A stretch of DNA of 52,032 nt from Candidatus Zhuqueibacterota bacterium (GCA_016931935.1 JAFGDW010000022.1:1-52032); one strand, 5' to 3'. Positions 36,139 through 45,232 are shown, numbered from the stretch's first letter. The notes: generated from the sequence alone by a model not told the origin. Program-made: numbers and translations.

Positions 36139-37326
36139 CTGAAATATGTATTGACATGCTTATTTTCATTATGTTCATTCACATCATCACTCTCAGCAAA
36201 TGCTAACCTGGACAGTTTGGTGGATAACGCCATCGTAGTTTCACTAATAAAACTTGAACATAGCGCCGTATCAATTGGTGATTCCACACGATTTCCGACC
36301 TATGGTACAAACGAGCTGCAGTGGAAACTTGATGGTTCGGACAAATGGACAAGCGGATTCTATCCGGGTTGCCTGTGGTATGCTTGCGAATTAAGCGGCA
36401 ATCCACAATTCGAACGTTGGGCAAGAATGTGGACAGCTTCCATCGAGAATGAGAAATACAACACGGAAACGCATGATCTGGGATTTCGATTCATATGTAC
36501 ATTCGGCAACGGTTTGCCGTTCGTCAACGACTCAGAAAATAGCCGCTATAAAGAAATTCTATTAACTGCCGCTTCCACATTGTCAAGACGCTACAATGAG
36601 AAAGTTGGCTGTCTGAGTTCTAATTGGGATGCGGTGTTAATTAGAAATTCTTTCCCTGTAGTGATCGATATCATGGCGAATCTCAATCTTCTTTTCTGGG
36701 CTGCGGAAAACGGCGCTCCTGCATATTTATCTGAATATGCACTTACCCATGCGCGTACTACGTGTCGCGATTTTGTTCGTCCGGATGGTAGTACCTACCA
36801 CATCGTCCGCTACAATAAGAATACTGGCACCATTATAAATAAAGGTACGTTGCAGGGTGCCGGTGATGAAACAACATGGTCACGCGGCCACGCCTGGATG
36901 GTGTATGGGCTGGTGGAAACATACGCCTACAGCAACGATTCGGATATTTTGAAGTACACCCTTCAAATGACGGATTATTTCATAGCACATCTTCCTGCCG
37001 ATCATGTTTCTGCGTGGGATTTTGATTCTGATAAGAATTATCGCGATGTATCTGCGACAGCCATTGTATGCTTAGCATTGTTCAAACTGGCGAGTACGCT
37101 GGATGGACGTGATGTAAAGATGAAGTACCAATCCGAGGCTGAAGCAATGCTTGCAGCGTTATGTCAGCCGCCATGTTTTATTGAATCAACCGCATCGAAT
37201 TGTATTCTCGATCATTCTGTGCACTACCTGCCAATCAATAGCAATGTTGATGTACCGGCAATTTTTGCTGATTACTATCTTTTGGAGGCAATTGTCCGAT
37301 ATAAAAAATTAGTAATAGATGAGTAG
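36139..37326 (+). CDS. GH88-family unsaturated glucuronyl hydrolase, apparent CTG start
   Basis: 395 aa if read from CTG at 36139. That codon lies 7 nt after AAGAGG and gives a textbook signal peptide (MKYVLTCLFSLCSFTSSLSA). The only conventional start nearby, TTG at 36151, lies 19 nt from AAGAGG and truncates the signal. The enzyme is an (alpha/alpha)6 barrel of family GH88: WTSGFYPGCLWYA, Asp113 in HDLGFRF and Asp177 in VIDIMANLNLLFWA (the two catalytic aspartates of the family, about 61 apart in the reference enzyme), TWSRGHAWMVYGL and DYYLLEA. It should hydrolyse delta-4,5-unsaturated uronates released by polysaccharide lyases. The remnant at 37378 follows. Confidence 0.85.
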   Translation: MKYVLTCLFSLCSFTSSLSANANLDSLVDNAIVVSLIKLEHSAVSIGDSTRFPTYGTNELQWKLDGSDKWTSGFYPGCLWYACELSGNPQFERWARMWTASIENEKYNTETHDLGFRFICTFGNGLPFVNDSENSRYKEILLTAASTLSRRYNEKVGCLSSNWDAVLIRNSFPVVIDIMANLNLLFWAAENGAPAYLSEYALTHARTTCRDFVRPDGSTYHIVRYNKNTGTIINKGTLQGAGDETTWSRGHAWMVYGLVETYAYSNDSDILKYTLQMTDYFIAHLPADHVSAWDFDSDKNYRDVSATAIVCLALFKLASTLDGRDVKMKYQSEAEAMLAALCQPPCFIESTASNCILDHSVHYLPINSNVDVPAIFADYYLLEAIVRYKKLVIDE

Positions 37327-37377
37327 GGCGCCATCGATGCCATCGCTTCAAATAATGCCTTCTATGGGAGATACCCA

Positions 37378-37531
37378 ATGAAACTGTACAGAATCGCTAC
37401 TTTGTTAATGATTCTCCTGGTTTCACGGCGGCAATACACCCGATTGGGAGCCACATGTAAATTCGTATGTGCAGTTTGACCGAATTGTGGCCGGGCTTAA
37501 ACAGATTGGAATGAATGAAAATAATGAGTAA
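37378..37531 (+). pseudogene. Remnant of a secreted protein (signal peptide joined to C-terminal tail)
   Basis: GGGAG and an ATG at 37378 start a signal peptide (MKLYRIATLLMILLV), which runs out of frame at about 37425. From 37427 another frame reads GGNTPDWEPHVNSYVQFDRI, then VAGLKQIGMNENNE, and stops at 37531. That looks like a genuine enzyme C-terminus. An internal deletion has removed the rest of the gene. It follows GH88 by 51 bp, so it was probably a carbohydrate-active partner. GGCCGGG/CCCGGCC (37489-37495 and 37533-37539) can form a hairpin at its end. Confidence 0.65.
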
Positions 37532-37562
37532 ACCCGGCCAATAATAACATCATGTTCCGCGA

Positions 37563-38408
37563 TCAGGATGCGGATGATGGCAGTACTTTTTTTACAATCA
37601 ACGATAGCAGCAGGCAGACACCCAGCACAAGAATAATCGTGGGCGCACTGGGCACGTCCAGATTCCACGACAAATACAATCCGCAGACAGTGACAATTGT
37701 TCCCAGTCCCCAGCCAAGAAATATCCTCGATTGCCAACTCTTCATGAACAATGCGGAAATACTTGCTGGTAGAATCAGGAATGCAAAAATGGTCAGAATT
37801 CCACCCACTGATACAGAATGTACGACCGCAATGCCAAACGATGCGTAGAACAGAAAATCCCATAACATTGCGTGTTTGATGGGTTGCGTTTTACTGTAAT
37901 CGTCGGTGAGTGCCAAAAATTTGCGTCGATAAATAAAATGCAGAAGTCCGATGAGGCCAAAGACAATCGCCAGTTCAATGATTTTACCCCAGCTCACCCA
38001 TAGAATGGCGCCTTCCACCATTTCTTTCACATGAACTTCCCCGCCTGCTGCGGTGTCCAATAAAATCACCGATCCGGTAGCAGCAATTGCATACCCAATA
38101 CCGATCAGTGCTTCCAATGGGATCGGGAGTTTACGGCTTTTAAACAGGGTGAAAATATAGGCAGCCAGAATTGTAAATGCCACTGAAAATATATATTCTT
38201 CAAGCGTCGTGCCTTCATGACCGTGATTGTGAGCATGCTCAAAAAAAACAGAAGCGACCGTAGCTCCGAGCGCTGCTAACTGAGCAAGCGCAATATCAAT
38301 AAAAATAATTTCACGTTTGATTACGTGAATACCAAAGTAAACGTTTATTCCGATCAGCAACATGGTTGCGAAAAACGGAGCAATCATAAATTCGATGGCA
38401 GAGTTCAT
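37563..38408 (-). CDS. Zn/Mn-type ABC transporter permease (second of two)
   Basis: 281 aa, ABC-3 family (ZnuB/TroC-like) with about eight TM helices. Signatures are REIIFIDIALAQLAALG (about 32-48), PLEALIGIGYAIAA (about 97-110) and a long His-rich periplasmic or cytosolic loop HAHNHGHEG (about 59-67) that could gather metal. GGAGA precedes the ATG. It is the last gene of the minus-strand cluster starting at 42632. It pairs with the permease at 38537-39367, possibly as a heterodimer. No ATP-binding subunit follows it. Confidence 0.9.
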   Translation of the reverse strand: MNSAIEFMIAPFFATMLLIGINVYFGIHVIKREIIFIDIALAQLAALGATVASVFFEHAHNHGHEGTTLEEYIFSVAFTILAAYIFTLFKSRKLPIPLEALIGIGYAIAATGSVILLDTAAGGEVHVKEMVEGAILWVSWGKIIELAIVFGLIGLLHFIYRRKFLALTDDYSKTQPIKHAMLWDFLFYASFGIAVVHSVSVGGILTIFAFLILPASISALFMKSWQSRIFLGWGLGTIVTVCGLYLSWNLDVPSAPTIILVLGVCLLLSLIVKKVLPSSAS

Positions 38409-38536
38409 TGTTTCTCCGGATATATTTGGATTAACTTCAAAAAAAAATTTTATGGTAAAAGAACAGGGAAAACGGAAAATAGAATTCTTCGAACCGATTT
38501 CAGTTAATTATTTTCCGCGATCCACTCACCCTTATT

Positions 38537-39367
38537 CTATTTCACCGATTGTCGATGTGGCGCCATTTTCACAAATGTCATCAGATATACAAGACCACCC
38601 AACAAGCAGACGATTGCCGGGCCATTGGAAATATTGAATTGGTACGACAGGTAAATTCCAACAATCGTTCCGGCCAGTCCAATTGACCAACTCCAGATAA
38701 ATCGTAGCCGCCACGCCGAGTGGAACAGGGTAGCAATAGCTGTTGGCGCGATTAAAAGAACGAACACAAAAAAAATGCCTCCAATCATCACCGCACGAAC
38801 AACGACTATACTGAACGTCATATAAAACAACATCTCAAATTTGCGAACATGACTGATGGAAAATGGCAATTTGCGCTTCGATTCGGAGATGGCAATAAAT
38901 TGTTTTTGGAATATCATATGAATAACACTAATAGGAATAAATATCAACAAACTGGATAAAACCTGTTTCCATGTTACCCACAGAATATTTCCGGAAATGG
39001 TTTTTGTAATGTAATTGGAACCGCCGGGAATTTTCTCGGCCAATAACATCGCAAGGCCGAGTCCCAGCGCGTAAATGATGCCAATAATCGCCTCCTGCGG
39101 AATGGTCTGTTTTTCGCGTTTCGTCAGAGCGAACAGTGTGATCACTACAATTGTGAACAACAGTGAAATAATCTCGACGCTGCTCGAACCTTCAGTATAT
39201 CCCAACAACAGGCCAAGCATTGTGCCCAATGCGGCAATTTGCGCCAGTGAAATATCGATGAAAATAATGCCGCGTGTTAAGATATGATTGCCGAAATAAC
39301 TGAGCATGCCGGCTAACAGGACACAGGCGGTTATCGGAGCTGATAGAAAAATGAGTGTTTGTATCAT
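38537..39367 (-). CDS. Zn/Mn-type ABC transporter permease (first of two)
   Basis: 276 aa, ABC-3 family with about eight TM helices: NHILTRGIIFIDISLAQIAA near the N-terminus, IPQEAIIGIIYALGLGLAML mid-protein and YQFNISNGPAIVCLLGG near the end. It is clearly homologous to the neighbouring permease but lacks the His-rich loop. AAGGT lies about 11 nt before the ATG, a rather long spacing. The gene starts 19 bp after the binding-protein stop, so they are co-transcribed. Confidence 0.9.
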   Translation of the reverse strand: MIQTLIFLSAPITACVLLAGMLSYFGNHILTRGIIFIDISLAQIAALGTMLGLLLGYTEGSSSVEIISLLFTIVVITLFALTKREKQTIPQEAIIGIIYALGLGLAMLLAEKIPGGSNYITKTISGNILWVTWKQVLSSLLIFIPISVIHMIFQKQFIAISESKRKLPFSISHVRKFEMLFYMTFSIVVVRAVMIGGIFFVFVLLIAPTAIATLFHSAWRLRFIWSWSIGLAGTIVGIYLSYQFNISNGPAIVCLLGGLVYLMTFVKMAPHRQSVK

Positions 39368-39386
39368 AATTGTGGTTACCTTTATT

Positions 39387-40496
39387 TTATTCTGTTAGTG
39401 CCGCTTCAGAGTCTGGAGTGCGCTTAATCGTCTTATTTATCTGATCAATCCAGTAGTCTGCCAGAGAAAATACATCGGCTGCTTCCGGCACACCATTGAC
39501 GTACAATGGTAAAAAGACTGCCTTCACTCCGGTCTTCGCCTCGATCATTTGTGCAGTCTTCTTCTCGAAATAACTGGCGACGATCATAACGCTGATATGT
39601 TGATCCTTAATAAGCTCGATCATATCCTGTACATGCTTTGCAGATGGCGGTATTCCCGGTTTTGGTTCGATGAAGCCCAGCACATTCAGTCCGAACGCCT
39701 GAGTAAAATAACTCCAGTTTTTATGATAGCAAATAATGTTATATCCGCGAAACGGTAATGCTTTTTTCAACCAGCCACCTAATTGATCCACTAATTTACC
39801 ACCTTCATATTCCTTGTCAAGAAATGTGAACAGTGTATTGTTCTCCAACAGCTTTTGCAGCGTTTCACCTCCGAACATATCCACCAGCGCGTTACCAAAC
39901 ATGGCGCGATCGACTTTATCGATGAATTCATTTTGCCGCTGGATGTAGTAATCCGAATGGTCCGGATCAATTTTACGCAGTCCGATGGTAATATTCCTGG
40001 CGATCTGTTTCCAGTTAAGCGGGCTGGTCGTGATGTGCGGATTGCCCATCAAATGAATGTCGCCTTCCGAGCGGTCGGCTTTAAGCGGCTTCTCCAGGAT
40101 ATTCACATCAGCGGAGGCCGAAACAAAGCCGATCTCGCCATCCATAATCGTTTTGTTGTGGGCTTTGTCGAGCAAGGTTGTCGACCACACCTCAAGGTCC
40201 ATACCGGTGGTTATCCACATGTCGGCATTGCGTAATTTCATGGCAAAGCTCGGTTTTGGGGGAACGAAATGCGGGTCTTGCTCGCCGGCAGCAATGTAAT
40301 CGGCGTGTCCGTAATCACCCACAATGTAGTTTGCAATGGAGGCGTAATCGGAAAATGAACAGACAATTTGAAGCCTGTCGTCTCTGCCATGTCGGTGGCG
40401 ATTCCGGTTCTGGGCGAATGCACAATTTAAAGATGTGATGAAGAAATGTACAGCGATGATCGCCACAATGTATATGGAGTGCTTTGAAAAACGCAT
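39387..40496 (-). CDS. Periplasmic metal-binding protein of the ZnuA/TroA family
   Basis: 369 aa. Signal peptide (about 1-28), then a short basic/His segment (NRNRHRHGRDD). The cluster A-I solute-binding fold has candidate metal ligands His76 (EQDPHFV), His154 (MGNPHIT) and His258 (CYHKNWSYF), plus an acidic residue in the C-terminal lobe (PEAADVFSLADYW region). This matches zinc- or manganese-binding relatives; the middle insertion (LKADRSEGDIHLMG) is unusual but short. GGAGG is 10 nt from the ATG. It should feed the two permeases that follow. Confidence 0.9.
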   Translation of the reverse strand: MRFSKHSIYIVAIIAVHFFITSLNCAFAQNRNRHRHGRDDRLQIVCSFSDYASIANYIVGDYGHADYIAAGEQDPHFVPPKPSFAMKLRNADMWITTGMDLEVWSTTLLDKAHNKTIMDGEIGFVSASADVNILEKPLKADRSEGDIHLMGNPHITTSPLNWKQIARNITIGLRKIDPDHSDYYIQRQNEFIDKVDRAMFGNALVDMFGGETLQKLLENNTLFTFLDKEYEGGKLVDQLGGWLKKALPFRGYNIICYHKNWSYFTQAFGLNVLGFIEPKPGIPPSAKHVQDMIELIKDQHISVMIVASYFEKKTAQMIEAKTGVKAVFLPLYVNGVPEAADVFSLADYWIDQINKTIKRTPDSEAALTE

Positions 40497-40648
40497 GATG
40501 GAGTCCTCCGATTTTAAGGATGATTGTTTTTATTTTTGATAGATAGAGATTGATAAATGGGTGTGTGTATAAGTTACGGATCGTGTACATCCCCTGGAGT
40601 CCATTTCGCTGCCCGTCCCGCAGTGGTGGGAGGCGAGATAGAATATTC

Positions 40649-40688
40649 CCCTTCGAAGGGAGACGATTCCGTTGCTTGCAACGGGATC
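40649..40688. repeat. Palindrome pair in a 237-bp intergenic gap
   Basis: CCCTTCGAAGGG (40649-40660) is a perfect palindrome. It is followed by GATTCCGTTGC-TT-GCAACGGGATC (40665-40688), an 11-bp stem with one G-U pair, and by AGGGGGAGGTT. CCCTTCGAAGGG-AGGGGGAGG combinations are familiar as dispersed intergenic repeats (memory, not searched). No T run is present, so termination is uncertain. Confidence 0.5.
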
Positions 40689-40733
40689 AGGGGGAGGTTC
40701 ACAGACGTTAATCGACGCACACACCAACCTCAA

Positions 40734-42035
40734 TTAATACTTCTCATGTTTATGCGGTCCCATCGCCCAACTGATCTGCAAAACCAGCGAATGGTCGTGA
40801 TCGGGGTAGGGACCGGATTGATAGGGATTATTTGTAATAGCCCGCATATTGTACTGATACTGTAGCCGATAAAACACAAACTCACTTTGCCAGAAATCGA
40901 TACAGCCTGTCACATCCCATTCATGTTGGGAATGATCAAACGGAAATTCCGTATAGCCGATCCGGCCGGAAATCCAGTAACGAGCGTTCAATTTGTTTTG
41001 AAGCGACGAATAAAATCCTTTTGATTTAATGAAACCGGCCGGTGTATCACGATAGCTGTCGATGAATTCATTTTGCCATTCGATCGTACGATATTTCGCG
41101 CGGCCAATCGGCGCCCATTTTAATGTAAACGCAGCATCGCCGAGGTAACTCCTGTATTTTTCGCCAGGATCGTTGTTACCAGCCGCACCACTCAATGACC
41201 ACTCGAAAAATGTATCGCGGTTGAGATCATAATAGTTTTTAAACTGACCAACGTACACAAGGTTGTAAGTGCCGTCGGTCGTAAAACTGAATTCGTTTGC
41301 GCAGCGCAGAACGGAAATATCCAGCGAAGACGCATCAGCGAATAACAGCGTTGGCAATAGAAAATTTCCGGCAATTCCATATCCGCCCAAAGGCTCAATA
41401 CCGAACATATTCACCAGCACACGGGGGCGGTCAAATTGTGGGAGAGCATGATTGTGGTAACGGTTTAAAATTCCAAATTCAGCATTGAACAATCCGATTC
41501 TCATATTCATGTTTGCCGGTAAATTCAGCCATTCCATGTAGGCTTCTTCCACTGCGACTTCACCTTCGGAAAACGAAATGTGAGATTTTCCCCGGGTGAA
41601 GGGATCGAGCGATGCCTGCATGGTGACTTCCATCTCCCGAAGTTGCATTCGGTTTGTGCCGTAGGAAAACTCACCAGGCTCATGCCCATAAGTAGCTTTC
41701 GATGAATTTACACCGATAAAAAAATCACCACCCACGCTGATGTTGGGATTCAATGCCGATTGCTGCCGGGTGCCACTTTGGAATTTTTTACCGATACCTT
41801 CATCTGTCTTCTTTTCGACAGTTGTAAGCTGATTGGCTTCCTGCAGTAATTTTTTGAGAGTGTCATCCTGCTCCTGTTTCTTTTTCTCGAGCAGTAATTG
41901 ATTCAGTTGACGTTGCATATCCGAAAGCTGTCGTTCAATATGTTTTATGGATTGCGTACTATCCGGTGTATCAGCGGATAATGTTGCATAGCATAAAAAT
42001 AACGAACTCATGATGATAAAGAAAAAACAACGCAT
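40734..42035 (-). CDS. Outer-membrane porin-like protein with N-terminal coiled coil
   Basis: 433 aa. The signal peptide (about 1-21) is followed by a coiled coil (about 28-70; IERQLSDMQRQLNQLL.., rich in Lys/Glu/Gln) and then a predicted beta-barrel (about 95-433; alternating aromatic strands, ISVGGDFFIGVNSS, LVYVGQFKNYYDLN, LVLQISWAMG). The C-terminus is GPHKHEKY, His-rich rather than a plain aromatic. AAGGAGG precedes the ATG. It lies between the His-rich small protein and the metal-binding protein, so it may be the outer-membrane channel of a metal-uptake route. This role is inference from context; the family is not recognised. Confidence 0.75.
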   Translation of the reverse strand: MRCFFFIIMSSLFLCYATLSADTPDSTQSIKHIERQLSDMQRQLNQLLLEKKKQEQDDTLKKLLQEANQLTTVEKKTDEGIGKKFQSGTRQQSALNPNISVGGDFFIGVNSSKATYGHEPGEFSYGTNRMQLREMEVTMQASLDPFTRGKSHISFSEGEVAVEEAYMEWLNLPANMNMRIGLFNAEFGILNRYHNHALPQFDRPRVLVNMFGIEPLGGYGIAGNFLLPTLLFADASSLDISVLRCANEFSFTTDGTYNLVYVGQFKNYYDLNRDTFFEWSLSGAAGNNDPGEKYRSYLGDAAFTLKWAPIGRAKYRTIEWQNEFIDSYRDTPAGFIKSKGFYSSLQNKLNARYWISGRIGYTEFPFDHSQHEWDVTGCIDFWQSEFVFYRLQYQYNMRAITNNPYQSGPYPDHDHSLVLQISWAMGPHKHEKY

Positions 42036-42254
42036 GCAGACTCCTCCTTACATAGATGTGAATCACCTATCAGGTATTTTGAAGTTTTAGGAATACGAAT
42101 TTTTATGATACGTTGTATTTCAGTGCGGTTAAAAATTACGCACCTGAAAATACTATCAGAACGTTCATATAACGCTGATTCGTCTTCAGAAAATTAAAGT
42201 TGAACGGATTACTGTGTTGCCTGAGTCAAAACATCGATTGTGATAAAAATGGTG

Positions 42255-42632
42255 TCATGCAACCGAAAGGACAGGAGGAGCGCGCAGCGTTGGAAGGCAA
42301 CCAATGAAGGGATGAAAAATTTGGGTTGAAGAAAACGGAGCAAACCATGAACTGATAAATTGGAGCAATAACTGGCCTCCAAGAATGATCAGCGCACAGG
42401 AAATCATGTGAAATAGTAAATGCAAAACCAGGTATTCGGAATCAGAATGGGTATGCGATGGATTGGATGACGGAAATCGTGATGTCGGTAGCGGGTGCAC
42501 ATGCGAGTGGACAACATACATTCCATTATGAAGCATATGCATATGCATATTGTTGAACAAACCGAAAGTCGAACTTGTCAGGAATATGGCAAGGAGAAAG
42601 GCAATGAGGATATGTCCACGTCTGGATTTCAT
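42255..42632 (-). CDS. Small His-rich membrane protein at the head of the metal cluster
   Basis: 125 aa. A signal/TM segment (about 8-26) is followed by MHMHMLHNGMYVVHSHVHPL (about 29-48) and HTHSDSEYLVLHLLFH, a high-density His/Met region. A second TM segment (about 78-97) and a short polar tail come after. The His motifs suggest binding of zinc or copper. GGAAGGAATT places the ATG well. It is first in the direction of the porin, binding protein and permeases (219-bp gap to the porin), so it may be a metal chaperone or sensor. No family recognised. Confidence 0.72.
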   Translation of the reverse strand: MKSRRGHILIAFLLAIFLTSSTFGLFNNMHMHMLHNGMYVVHSHVHPLPTSRFPSSNPSHTHSDSEYLVLHLLFHMISCALIILGGQLLLQFISSWFAPFSSTQIFHPFIGCLPTLRAPPVLSVA

Positions 42633-43062
42633 AATTCCTTCCGAATCGAATTCAGTTATGACGACAATGAAACAAAGATATATATTTTAAAAGTAAGATG
42701 CAAGCGTTTTTTATGATCGATTATGAGATATTGTAACAAGTATTTAATTGATTTTCATTGAAATGTTTTCTATAATTTACTATTAGATTAAGCTTTTAAA
42801 ACAGCAAAACAAACTATTGCCGCCAGGATCAACAAGATATCCAGGATAGAGTGATTATTTGACTAAATATAAATCCTTCGGAGTTTACCGGAATCTCATC
42901 TTTTTTTCAGCCAACTTTGATGCGCTGCGTTTCCCAAGGGGATTCTGATATTTTATTCATTAGAATGTAATGTATAAAAAACAGAAGACAGTGCAATTTT
43001 ACTTATTGGAACTGCTCCAGATTCCTTAAGTTAACGGGCATATGTGGAAAGCAGGAGGTTCA
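42633..43062. other. 430-bp divergent intergenic region
   Basis: Separates the metal cluster (minus) from the DUF429 gene (plus). AT-rich; contains the promoter-like sequence at 42748-42776. I could not recognise a Zur- or Fur-type operator with confidence. No coding region. Confidence 0.4.
42748..42776 (+). promoter_or_regulatory. Sigma-70-like promoter candidate
   Basis: TTGATT, 17 nt, TATAAT: a close fit to the -35/-10 consensus, on the strand leading to the DUF429 gene but 287 bp before its ATG. In AT-rich DNA such matches occur by chance, and promoters in FCB bacteria often differ. Confidence 0.3.
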
Positions 43063-43767
43063 ATGCGAATTATCCGTGGTGCTGATGGCTGCAAAGGTGG
43101 CTGGATTGCCATTACAAAAAATATCGATACCGGCGATATCACGTGGCAACTGTGCAAAAATGCGCGGGAGTTAATTTATCAAGAACCGGAACCGCGGATC
43201 ATCGCTGTTGATATTCCTATTGGGCTACCAGAACAAGGGCCGCGTATGTGTGACCAGGCGGCGCGAAAGCTGCTCGGCACGCCGCGAGCCAGCAGTGTGT
43301 TTCCGGCGCCGATTCGGCCCGTGTTGGCCGCACGTAGTTATGTCGATGCGTGTCATATCCGCTATCAGATTGAAGGGAAAAAAGTCTCGCAGCAAGCATG
43401 GCATATTATTTCCAAAATTAAGGATATGGATGAATGCTTGCGTCAGCAGCCGGAGTCACAAAGCCGGGTACACGAAGTCCATCCGGAAGTCTGTTTCTGT
43501 TTTATGGCTGATCAACACGCTATGCGATTGAATAAAAAAAGTCACGCGGGCAGGGAAGAACGAATTACATTACTTGAACCAATTTTCGGTGAGTGTATTG
43601 CTGCCGCGTTGGCCGAACGGCATCAACTTGCCAGTGGCGCCGATGATGTACTGGATGCATTTGCCGCGTTATGGACAGCGGAGCGGATTCTATCCGGAAT
43701 ATCTCAAACAATTCCACCGGAACCGCCCGTTGATGACTGCGGTTTATACATGGAAATTGTTGTTTGA
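43063..43767 (+). CDS. DUF429-domain protein (predicted RNase-H-like fold)
   Basis: 234 aa from the ATG at 43063, preceded by GGAGG at 5 nt; the ORF opens 7 codons earlier at an ATG without a ribosome-binding site. DUF429 signatures are GADGCKGGWIAIT (7-19), IIAVDIPIGLPEQGPR, LLGTPRASSVFPAPIRPVLA and SGADDVLDAFAALWTA near the C-terminus; the acidic residues are consistent with a divergent RNase-H-like nuclease fold. Family function is unproven. It stands alone, divergent from the metal cluster. Confidence 0.9.
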   Translation: MRIIRGADGCKGGWIAITKNIDTGDITWQLCKNARELIYQEPEPRIIAVDIPIGLPEQGPRMCDQAARKLLGTPRASSVFPAPIRPVLAARSYVDACHIRYQIEGKKVSQQAWHIISKIKDMDECLRQQPESQSRVHEVHPEVCFCFMADQHAMRLNKKSHAGREERITLLEPIFGECIAAALAERHQLASGADDVLDAFAALWTAERILSGISQTIPPEPPVDDCGLYMEIVV

Positions 43768-43852
43768 ATGAGTAGATATGCATGAAAATGATTGATTAAT
43801 TTGGGTTGTTGCTCTATCTCATAACCTGGATCAATTCAACATATAGTAGCAT

Positions 43853-43922
43853 AGGAAGACAAGGGGAAGATGAGAAAATGAACATGTTCTATCACCCAGT
43901 CTCCTTGTCACCTTGTCTCCCA
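43853..43922. repeat. AAGACAAGG / CTCCTTGTCACCTTGTC inverted repeat
   Basis: GAAGACAAGGGGAAGA (43856-43871) faces CTCCTTGTCACCTTGTCTCC (43901-43920), whose complement is GGAGACAAGGTGACAAGGAG. The heptamer GACAAGG or its complement occurs three times. Such GACAAGG repeats are known as intergenic filler in several phyla. It sits in the 223-bp gap between converging genes. Confidence 0.4.
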
Positions 43923-43990
43923 CTCAACATACAATCATTAATGTATATCTTCAATTCACCTGCAACAAACGATTGACTGTAAAGGCGCAA

Positions 43991-45232
43991 TTATTCCCCA
44001 ATCAACCGCTTAATTTCTGCTTCAATTTGCTTTCGTGTATATAAGTCCTGCAGCAGGCTGGTTTCCGATTCAAGCACCGAAACCCGGGCGTCGTTTAGAT
44101 CTAAAATTGTGCTGAGTCCGGCATCATACTGTTCCGATACCACATCGAGGTCCTGACGCGCTGAGGCAAGATTGGTTTCATGGATTTCGATTAGCTGATT
44201 TTGAGTTTCCAGCGCTTTGTACTGGTTTGAGAGCGCTTCTTCCTGATCGCGTAGTGCAGCATCATAATCCAGTTTAGCTTCATCCAGATTGATTTGGTTT
44301 TTTTGAACGTTTTGTTTTTTATAAAAGCCATCAAATAAATCCATACTTAATCTGACGTTGATTTGATCATTGTCAAGCGCGGAACCGCCAAAGGCACTAT
44401 TGTACTGAGAATATGAGTAGGTTCCGCTCACTGATGGCAGGTATGCTTCTTTCGAAATTCGCAATGCGAGTCGTTGCACATCGATTTGTGATTTCAGTCG
44501 TTTGATGTCCGGGCTGTGTTCCAACATCATGGCATACGCTGTTTGATAGTCCGGTACCAAAATTTGATTCACAGCAGTTGGCTGTACAGCAATATCTGTA
44601 TTGGGATGTCTTCCCATCAAAATGTTCAACGATCGTTTGGATGATGCTAATGATTGCAGCTCGCGGATGAGCTGAGATTGGAACGTTCCGCGTTGAACTT
44701 TAGATTTCAGCAGGTCGGAGTGGCGTTTCAATCCCAGTTCAACCATCCGCTCCATTTTTGTGATTTGTTCGTCTGCGAGTTGAATATTCGCATTGTAGAC
44801 ACCAATTAGCGTATCAGATGCAAGAATTTGAAAATATAACTTTTCAACGGACGTACGTATGTGGTCGCGAAGTGAAGTGTTTGAATATTGGGATGCTGCC
44901 TGTTGCGCTTTTGCTAAACCAATTCCCGAATACATGCCCGGACGATAGAGCTGTTGACTAATGCTGCCCCCCACGTTCCAGTCCCAATTTTCCTGCAATT
45001 TGTCCGCGATCGGTCCCGAACTGGATGTGCTGGCATTCGCTGACACACCGGGATACAGTTCAGAATAAGCCTGTTTGGTAGAGAGCTGCGATTGCTTTAC
45101 GTTGTATTCACTTTTCTGTAAATCGGGATTACTCTTTAGCGCCAGATCAATGCATTCATTTAATGATAGTGACTGGCTGAATCCATTCTGACCTGCAAAA
45201 ATAATAAATAGTGCGATTGCTACTTTTTTCAT
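43991..45232 (-). CDS. TolC-family outer-membrane efflux protein
   Basis: 413 aa. The signal peptide (about 1-19) leads into the TolC/OEP fold of two homologous halves. Start of half one: LSLNECIDLALKSNPDLQKSE, with A-Y-S-E-L-Y-P-G-V-S-A-N-A. Start of half two: TAYAMMLEHSPDIKRLKSQI and SKEAYLPSVSGTYSYSQY. It ends in a long alpha-helical hairpin. GAGG precedes the ATG. It closes the MacAB-like efflux operon and provides the outer-membrane duct for the adaptor at 47473-48765. Confidence 0.92.
   Translation of the reverse strand: MKKVAIALFIIFAGQNGFSQSLSLNECIDLALKSNPDLQKSEYNVKQSQLSTKQAYSELYPGVSANASTSSSGPIADKLQENWDWNVGGSISQQLYRPGMYSGIGLAKAQQAASQYSNTSLRDHIRTSVEKLYFQILASDTLIGVYNANIQLADEQITKMERMVELGLKRHSDLLKSKVQRGTFQSQLIRELQSLASSKRSLNILMGRHPNTDIAVQPTAVNQILVPDYQTAYAMMLEHSPDIKRLKSQIDVQRLALRISKEAYLPSVSGTYSYSQYNSAFGGSALDNDQINVRLSMDLFDGFYKKQNVQKNQINLDEAKLDYDAALRDQEEALSNQYKALETQNQLIEIHETNLASARQDLDVVSEQYDAGLSTILDLNDARVSVLESETSLLQDLYTRKQIEAEIKRLIGE

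Noticed and set aside
40557..40865. 102-codon plus-strand ORF over the repeat region
   Set aside because: Low-complexity reading of intergenic repeat and the antisense of the porin gene; no ribosome-binding site.
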